A stretch of DNA of 47,049 nt from Pelobacter sp. UBA6812 (lineage in GTDB: Bacteria > Desulfobacterota > Desulfuromonadia > Desulfuromonadales > Syntrophotaleaceae): the NCBI GenBank assembly GCA_002452265.1, contig DKEW01000048.1:6206-53254 (forward strand), read 5' to 3'. A program made the position numbers and the translations under genes. The notes beneath the pieces were generated by a model that ran no database searches, was not told the DNA's origin, and saw nothing but the letters and a program-made list of their open reading frames with translations. This document shows positions 42,291-47,049 of this stretch, one piece after another (the first letter of the stretch is position 1; each line of letters starts with the position of its first letter).

Positions 42291-43133
42291 TCAGGCCAAC
42301 GCGTGAACCTGTGCCGCTTCAAGATCGGCGCTCTTTTTAAACAGGATGCCGAGATACGGCAGCTGTCCATTTGCCAGGGTCGAGGCATCGACATCCGGAT
42401 CGGCAAGCAGGGCACGTAGCCAGTTAAGCAGTTCGCGGGTGGCCGGCTTTTTCTCCACTCCCTCCAGATCGCGCAGACGATAGAAAGCAGACAAGCAGCC
42501 CTCTACCAGGCTTTGATCCAGATCGGGAAAGTGGACCGCTACAATGCGCTTCATCATATCCGCTTCAGGAAAGGCGATATGATGGAAATTGCACCGACCG
42601 AGAAACGGATCGGACAGATCTTTTTTGGCGTTTGAGGTAATGATCACCACCGGTCGATGACGGGCGCTGACCGTCTTGTCGATTTCCATGATGTCGAATT
42701 GCATCTGATCGAGCACATCAAGCATGTCATCCTGAAAATCGGTATCCGCCTTGTCGATCTCATCGATGAGCAGTACCACCCGCTGATCGGCGGTAAAGGC
42801 CTGTCCGATCTTGCCCATGCGGATGTAATCCTCTATACAGCTGACATCGCGGCTGGAATCGGCAAACCGGCTGTCGTTGAGACGGGTCAGGGTATCGTAC
42901 TGGTAAAGTGCCTCGACCAGTTTCATGCTCGATTTGACATTGAGAATGATCAGCGGCATGCCCAGACTCTCGGCAATGGCGTGGGCCAGACGGGTTTTAC
43001 CGGTACCGGGCTCCCCTTTGAGCAACAGAGGCAGCTCCAGGGCCATCGAGACGTTGACGATCTTGGCCAACTCGTCGTCAAGCACATAACGCGAAGCACT
43101 GGTAAAACGTTGAAACTGCGGTGATGGGGTCAT
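42291..43133 (-). CDS. MoxR-like AAA+ ATPase
   Basis: A 280-residue AAA+ ATPase: Walker A GEPGTGKT (residues 40-47), Walker B LLIDEIDKAD (DEID 124-127), sensor 1 in VIITSNAKKDLSDPFLGRC. It is distinct from the MoxR at 12038, being shorter and closer to the group paired with CoxE-like VWA proteins. Forms a two-gene unit with the downstream VWA gene. Such pairs act as metal-insertion or remodelling chaperones in characterised cases. Its target here is unknown. Confidence 0.9.
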   Translation of the reverse strand: MTPSPQFQRFTSASRYVLDDELAKIVNVSMALELPLLLKGEPGTGKTRLAHAIAESLGMPLIILNVKSSMKLVEALYQYDTLTRLNDSRFADSSRDVSCIEDYIRMGKIGQAFTADQRVVLLIDEIDKADTDFQDDMLDVLDQMQFDIMEIDKTVSARHRPVVIITSNAKKDLSDPFLGRCNFHHIAFPEADMMKRIVAVHFPDLDQSLVEGCLSAFYRLRDLEGVEKKPATRELLNWLRALLADPDVDASTLANGQLPYLGILFKKSADLEAAQVHALA

Positions 43134-43215
43134 GCTTTTACTCCTTCCAGATACATCCAGACAGTACCGAAGTCAGGCACAGAGACGAGGTAACCGGACA
43201 ATGGTTCGATATTTA

Positions 43216-43797
43216 TCAAAGCAGCAGTCGTGAAAATAGCACGGTCATGAATTCACGCACCGGCCGGGACGAGCGCTGCACCTTGGCGCGAAGGATGGCC
43301 CCTTCAAGGCCATTGAGGATTATCCCCGCCAGCTGCCGGCTATCTGCCTCGACGGCCAGCTCTCCGTGCACCTGGGCCTCGGCTAGACAGCTGGCAAGAT
43401 GCTCCTGCCAGTTATCGAAAAGCTGACCAAGACGATGACGGAAAGTCTCATTGCAGGCGGCCAGTTCCTGGCCCAGGTTCCCCGCCAGACAACCCCGATC
43501 GCAGCCCCCCTCGTCAAGTCGCCGAACAATGGCATCCAGATAGGTGCGGATGCGATCAAGAGGCGCAAGATCTTCATTCTGTAAAAAACCAAGAAGTTTT
43601 TCTTCGTAGCGGCTGGCAAAATGATCGATAATCGCCAGCCCGAAAGCTTCCTTGCTGGGGAAATAGTGATAGAAGGAGCCCTTGGGAACTTCTGCCTGGC
43701 TCAGCACGGCACCGATGCCGGTGGCGTTGAAGCCCTGACGGGCAATCAGGTCCATGCCGATGCGCAGGATATGTTCTTTGGTATCACGTTTTTCCAT
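43216..43797 (-). CDS. TetR-family regulator, NemR/AcuR-like
   Basis: A 193-residue repressor. The helix-turn-helix is at about residues 25-48 (NATGIGAVLSQAEVPKGSFYHYFPSKEAF). The segment GCDRGCLAGNLGQELAACNE places cysteines at 99, 103 and 115. It resembles the NemR/AcuR group, in which cysteine chemistry or small electrophiles relieve repression. A palindrome TAGAC-CGGTC-GTCTA lies 12 bases upstream of its start. It precedes a MoxR/VWA pair on the same strand, 82 bases away, which may be its target besides itself. Confidence 0.88.
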   Translation of the reverse strand: MEKRDTKEHILRIGMDLIARQGFNATGIGAVLSQAEVPKGSFYHYFPSKEAFGLAIIDHFASRYEEKLLGFLQNEDLAPLDRIRTYLDAIVRRLDEGGCDRGCLAGNLGQELAACNETFRHRLGQLFDNWQEHLASCLAEAQVHGELAVEADSRQLAGIILNGLEGAILRAKVQRSSRPVREFMTVLFSRLLL

Positions 43798-43808
43798 GAC
43801 GCAAATAA

Positions 43809-43823
43809 TAGACCGGTCGTCTA
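43809..43823. promoter_or_regulatory. Palindromic operator of the TetR gene
   Basis: TAGACCGGTCGTCTA: perfect five-base arms TAGAC/GTCTA around CGGTC, just upstream of the TetR start. The arms resemble the NemR-type TAGACC...GGTCTA box, fitting the NemR-like protein. Confidence 0.6.
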
Positions 43824-43878
43824 GAGAAGGTCAAGACCTCAGGGCATTAAAAACGGGCAAGACTACTGCGCATGCCTA

Positions 43879-44367
43879 TCAGGCCATTGCAGCGTCCCTA
43901 TTTCCGCCCTTTTCCAAATCGGCAAACTTTCTGCAGTAGTCGTTAAGTCGGGCGACATGTTCCTGATCGGCCCGCCCGAGAAGCTCGAAAACCCTGCGCA
44001 AACGTTCATCGGCAAAGCGCACAGCACACAACACATGCACCCGGCGAAAATCTGACTCCAGATGCAGGGAGAGACCTAACGACTCTTTTACGCCAAGGTC
44101 GGATTGGCGAACCTTGGCCAGTAAATCACGAGCCTGGGCAAGCAGTTGCCTGATCTCCGCGTCGGGGACTTGCTCTCCAACAACGATATCCTCTTTCAAC
44201 ATGCGCACGGCCATGCGGATTTCACGGGCATGCTCACCCTCATCGTCCGCCATGGCAAGCCAGATATTCTTAAGAGTCTGCTCTGCCGCTACCGTGACTG
44301 CCAATTCGGTGTAAATTTGCGCCAGAGTCTCCTCAACTTCCGCACAGCGGTTTAAAAACGGCTGCAT
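43879..44367 (-). CDS. Ferritin-like/rubrerythrin-fold protein
   Basis: A 162-residue all-helical protein with carboxylate and histidine positions of a ferritin-like di-iron fold: EETLAQIYTELA in the first helix, DDEGEHAREI with an ExxH in the second, LHLESDFRRVH in the third and ADQEHVARLND in the fourth. No rubredoxin-like CxxC domain. Likely involved in oxidative stress or iron handling; the exact activity is unknown. Confidence 0.8.
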   Translation of the reverse strand: MQPFLNRCAEVEETLAQIYTELAVTVAAEQTLKNIWLAMADDEGEHAREIRMAVRMLKEDIVVGEQVPDAEIRQLLAQARDLLAKVRQSDLGVKESLGLSLHLESDFRRVHVLCAVRFADERLRRVFELLGRADQEHVARLNDYCRKFADLEKGGNRDAAMA

Positions 44368-44415
44368 CCTTCCCTACCTTTCAGCCAGCATCGCATACTG
44401 GCTCGCAAAACCATT

Positions 44416-44847
44416 TTATGATGGATGTTTCTTTTGCCCCATCGCACGATCCGCCGCCAGCATTTCGCACCGTTGCAACTCATGCTTAAGGGCTTCACCA
44501 GACAGAAGTGTTTCCCAGATGCTGATACCCAGAGACACCACCATCAAAACCATACTGATGCCAAAGCTGAACCGGGCCCATGCCTCCTGGCCGACAAACA
44601 GGCAAAACATGGAGACCATGCACAGCAGAATGCTTACGATCCCGAAGCCCTGCATCCACTTGATGAGACTTATACGCACCCGCAAGTTGTGAATCTGTCG
44701 GCGTACCTGCACATCATCGCTTTCGGCAAGACGCCCGGCCAACGCGCGGATAACGCTGGCCAAAGCCAGAAAACGGTTGGTATAGGCAAGCAACAACAAC
44801 GAAATCGCCGGAAACAACAAAGCCGGCGTGGTGATATCCATCGACAT
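44416..44847 (-). CDS. DUF2721 family membrane protein
   Basis: A 143-residue protein with the DUF2721 opening ALLFPAISLLLLAYTNRFLALASVIRAL and two further helices (about 70-92 and 95-118). ATG at 44847 with GGAG nine bases upstream; an in-frame start 63 bases earlier is less likely. Function of the family is unknown. Confidence 0.85.
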   Translation of the reverse strand: MSMDITTPALLFPAISLLLLAYTNRFLALASVIRALAGRLAESDDVQVRRQIHNLRVRISLIKWMQGFGIVSILLCMVSMFCLFVGQEAWARFSFGISMVLMVVSLGISIWETLLSGEALKHELQRCEMLAADRAMGQKKHPS

Positions 44848-44956
44848 AGGGTCTCCATCGACATGATGATTTAAAGTCCAGACACCTCTTGTCCGCCAGG
44901 GTAAAAGCATCTATGCTTGACAACAGCTTTGCACCCCATTCCAAAGAGGTCATGAT

Positions 44957-45265
44957 ATGTCTATTTTTTTGCTTTCCTGCCTGCGCGGGCTGTTAGGCGT
45001 CGCTCTGTTGCTGACCGTTGCGGCCTGCAACTCATCGGTTAACCAGGAAAACTTCAGTCGCATCGAACCCGGCATGGCCGAAACCGAAGTCGTCAAGATG
45101 CTGGGCGAACCTGTAGAGACCACCAGCATCGATCTGGGACTGTTCTCCGGGACGGCAGCCACTTGGCGGCATAAAGATACCGTGATTTCCGTGCAGTTCA
45201 TCAACGGCAAGGTTCAAACCAAACAGATGTACCGCTCGGAGCAACCGACCCCACAGGCCCGCTAA
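44957..45265 (+). CDS. Small BamE/SmpA-like lipoprotein
   Basis: A 102-residue lipoprotein: signal peptide with lipobox LTVAAC (Cys at about residue 24), then FSRIEPGMAETEVVKMLGEPVETTS, the SmpA/OmlA-type motif, and a beta-rich end. BamE proteins belong to the outer-membrane protein assembly machine, but many similar small lipoproteins exist, so the role is not certain. It is divergent from the DUF2721 gene. AAAGAGGT precedes the start. Confidence 0.82.
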   Translation: MSIFLLSCLRGLLGVALLLTVAACNSSVNQENFSRIEPGMAETEVVKMLGEPVETTSIDLGLFSGTAATWRHKDTVISVQFINGKVQTKQMYRSEQPTPQAR

Positions 45266-45312
45266 AGTCAAAAGCCCCCCCTTTACGGCAAACATTTTGC
45301 GAAGCCATTCCT

Positions 45313-45942
45313 TCAGCGGGACTCGTCCTGCTTGGACCGTTGCCCGCAACACGTCAACGCCGCCAGCGGCCGCCGGTAAAAAACTGCAAACAGGCCGGTG
45401 GCAAAAAGGGCTCCGAGGGTATCGGCCAGCATGTCCTTCTGCGCATCCCAGATATCGCCCTGGGAGCCAAGCACGGCAATCCCGGCCGTCGGGTCGGCAT
45501 GCACGGCATATTGCCACTCGAACAGTTCGTAGCCGGCCGCCACCGTCACAATGAAAAAGATCGGAAACAGCAACAACACCCATCGGGAAGATACCAACTT
45601 CCGCCGTAACAGCAATTCTGCACAGGGAAAAGCATAAAAACCGACCGTAAAATGCGCCATGCGATCATAATGATTGCGCTGGAAACCAAAAAGATCCGTT
45701 ACCCAGTCGAAAGGCACCCGCTCAAAGGTAAAATGTCCTCCGATGGTGTGTAAAAAAATCAGACAGGCCATCAACAGATAGGCCCCATCCGAAAATCGAA
45801 ATCGCCGATAAGTCGACACCAACAACAGGACAATGGCCATGATCGGCAGGTTTTCCGCCACCCATACGGCACGATCATAGGGCGCGACACCGAGCGCGGC
45901 GAACATCAGCAGGTAAATCCCCAGCAATACCGCAGGTACCAT
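45313..45942 (-). CDS. YjdF/DUF2238 family membrane protein
   Basis: A 209-residue integral membrane protein with about six helices and the family signature GFQRNHYDRMAHFTVGFYAFPCAELL preceded by HTIGGHFTFERVPFDW. The C-terminal part has GDIWDAQKDMLADTLGALFA. Function unknown. The 5' end lies 44 bases past the stop of the ABC-F gene on the same strand. Confidence 0.9.
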   Translation of the reverse strand: MVPAVLLGIYLLMFAALGVAPYDRAVWVAENLPIMAIVLLLVSTYRRFRFSDGAYLLMACLIFLHTIGGHFTFERVPFDWVTDLFGFQRNHYDRMAHFTVGFYAFPCAELLLRRKLVSSRWVLLLFPIFFIVTVAAGYELFEWQYAVHADPTAGIAVLGSQGDIWDAQKDMLADTLGALFATGLFAVFYRRPLAALTCCGQRSKQDESR

Positions 45943-45986
45943 CTTCCCCTCCCTCCAAATACAATGGCAGATTAAAGCTTATCTAT

Positions 45987-47049
45987 TCAATCAGCCAGGG
46001 CTTCAAGCTCTTCCCAACGGGCAAAACAAACGGTCAGATCCTCTTCAAGGCGTGCCATACGTTCGCGCACCACGGCCACGGCATCGCCCTGCTCCCGGTA
46101 AAAAGCCGGGTCGGCCAACTTTTCATGGAGCGCGGCCTGCTCGTTTTCCAATGCATCGATACGCCCCGGCAACGCTTCGAGTTCCTGACGTTCCTTAAAC
46201 GTCAACTTGCGCGGCCGGACCCTCTCAGGCTTGGCTTTGACCGATTTGACCGCAACCGTCTCCGGTTCCGGCGCGGGACGCTGCCGCAACCAGTCCTGGT
46301 AACCACCGACATAATCGGTAAACCTCCCGCCCCCCTCGTACACCAGGGTTCCGGTCACCACCCGGTCGAGAAACGCGCGGTCATGGCTGACCAACAACAC
46401 CGTACCGGTGAACTCAGCCAACAGTTCCTCCAGCAACTCCAGGGTCTCCAGGTCGAGGTCGTTGGTCGGTTCGTCCATGACCAGCACATTGGCTTCGCGG
46501 GTAAACAATTTTGCCAGCAGCAGGCGATGACGCTCACCGCCGGACAGAATCCGCACCGGCGTGCGGGCCCGATCCGGAGTAAACAGAAAATCTTGCAGAT
46601 AGCCGTAAACATGTCGAGGCGTGCCGCCAACCAGCACGGTGTCCTGATCGCCGGATAAGTTCTGTTGCACCGTGGCATCCGGGTCAAGCTGCTCGCGCAA
46701 CTGATCGAAATAGAGGATTTCAAGATTGGTACCCAGGCGTGCCTGCCCCTGCTGAGGCGTGAGCTGCCCGAGAATAAGCTTGAGCAAGGTCGACTTGCCA
46801 GCGCCATTGGGCCCGATGATCCCCACACGGTCGCCACGAATAATAGTGGTCGACAGCCCCTGAATCACCGGTTTATCACCATAACTGAAACAGACATCCT
46901 CCAGTTCCGCCACCAGCTTGCCGCTACGACCAGCCTCCTGCAACTGCAGGCGCGAGGTGCCGAGACGCTGACGACGCTGCAGGCGCTCCGCACGCATCCG
47001 CTGCAATTCGCCGACACGCCCCATATTGCGGGTGCGGCGGGCCTTGATC
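45987..47049 (-). CDS. uup: ABC-F ATPase Uup, C-terminal part (5' end outside window)
   Basis: The frame stays open to the right edge of the window, so only the C-terminal half is present (about 354 residues). It holds the interdomain linker (basic, arginine-rich), the second ATPase domain with Walker A GPNGAGKST, signature LSGGERHRLLLAKLF and Walker B VLVMDEPTNDLD, and a C-terminal coiled-coil (about the last 100 residues, ending WEELEALAD) typical of Uup rather than EttA or Vga. ABC-F proteins act on ribosomes; Uup also affects DNA transposon excision in E. coli. Confidence 0.92.
   Translation of the reverse strand, partial: IKARRTRNMGRVGELQRMRAERLQRRQRLGTSRLQLQEAGRSGKLVAELEDVCFSYGDKPVIQGLSTTIIRGDRVGIIGPNGAGKSTLLKLILGQLTPQQGQARLGTNLEILYFDQLREQLDPDATVQQNLSGDQDTVLVGGTPRHVYGYLQDFLFTPDRARTPVRILSGGERHRLLLAKLFTREANVLVMDEPTNDLDLETLELLEELLAEFTGTVLLVSHDRAFLDRVVTGTLVYEGGGRFTDYVGGYQDWLRQRPAPEPETVAVKSVKAKPERVRPRKLTFKERQELEALPGRIDALENEQAALHEKLADPAFYREQGDAVAVVRERMARLEEDLTVCFARWEELEALAD

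Noticed and set aside
44917..44945. TTGACA at 44917 as a promoter for the small lipoprotein
   Set aside because: Perfect -35 hexamer but no acceptable -10 at 16-18 bases; the correct position falls on the ribosome binding site region.

Overview
The window reads as chromosome from a Gram-negative, strictly or mainly anaerobic bacterium, most likely a Desulfuromonadota relative (Pelobacter / Syntrophotalea / Desulfuromonas / Geobacter type). The reasons are TonB and BtuB, a complete Mla outer-membrane lipid system, an anaerobic-type cobalamin pathway (cbiF/G/H/J), a tungsten-type aldehyde:ferredoxin oxidoreductase, a three-gene succinate dehydrogenase/fumarate reductase with a single cytochrome b, hopanoid synthesis and sigma-54 promoters. 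The genus is inferred; no rRNA or marker gene is present to prove it. I see no tRNA, rRNA, CRISPR array, insertion sequence or prophage.

Layout. (1) 117-3131: four tightly overlapping cobalamin genes, cbiF-cbiG-cbiH-cbiJ, with an apparent ATT start for cbiH. (2) 3716-8133: a predicted outer-membrane barrel protein, a PotD-type solute-binding protein without a permease, and a fused EutB-EutC ethanolamine ammonia-lyase that carries a Sec-type signal peptide. An adenosylcobalamin enzyme predicted outside the cytoplasm is the most unusual item here. (3) 8301-11979: an unrecognised membrane protein followed by a FecCD/BtuCDF-type ABC importer. (4) 12038-18895: a MoxR / DUF58 / von Willebrand A operon of Bat type with two unrecognised membrane-anchored proteins. 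(5) 19064-21378: a probable Moco/Tuco riboswitch controlling an aldehyde:ferredoxin oxidoreductase, then a MoaD/ThiS-like sulfur carrier. (6) 21440-24669: a cobalamin riboswitch, a BtuB-like receptor and TonB. (7) 24817-29000, minus strand: mlaE-mlaF-mlaD-mlaA-mlaC and a stand-alone cyclic-nucleotide-binding domain.

(8) 29634-32987: the sdh/frd CAB operon. (9) 33301-34597: an ammonium transporter behind a near-perfect sigma-54 promoter. (10) 34950-35399: a VOC-fold protein. (11) 35465-38299, minus: a frameshifted TetR gene in line with a squalene-hopene cyclase. (12) 38534-40753, minus: a chemoreceptor with its own sigma-54 promoter. (13) 41087-43133, minus: a second MoxR/VWA pair. (14) 43216-47049: a NemR/AcuR-like TetR with a palindromic operator, a ferritin-like protein, a DUF2721 protein, a BamE-like lipoprotein, a YjdF/DUF2238 protein and the C-terminal part of an Uup-type ABC-F ATPase that runs off the window.

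How it fits together. The first 24 kb is rich in corrinoid functions: synthesis (cbi), use (eutBC), probable inner-membrane import (8301-11979), and outer-membrane import under a cobalamin riboswitch (btuB, tonB). A second metal-cofactor theme, tungsten or molybdenum pterin, is inserted at 19-21 kb. The rest is central energy metabolism, envelope maintenance, nitrogen uptake and sensing.
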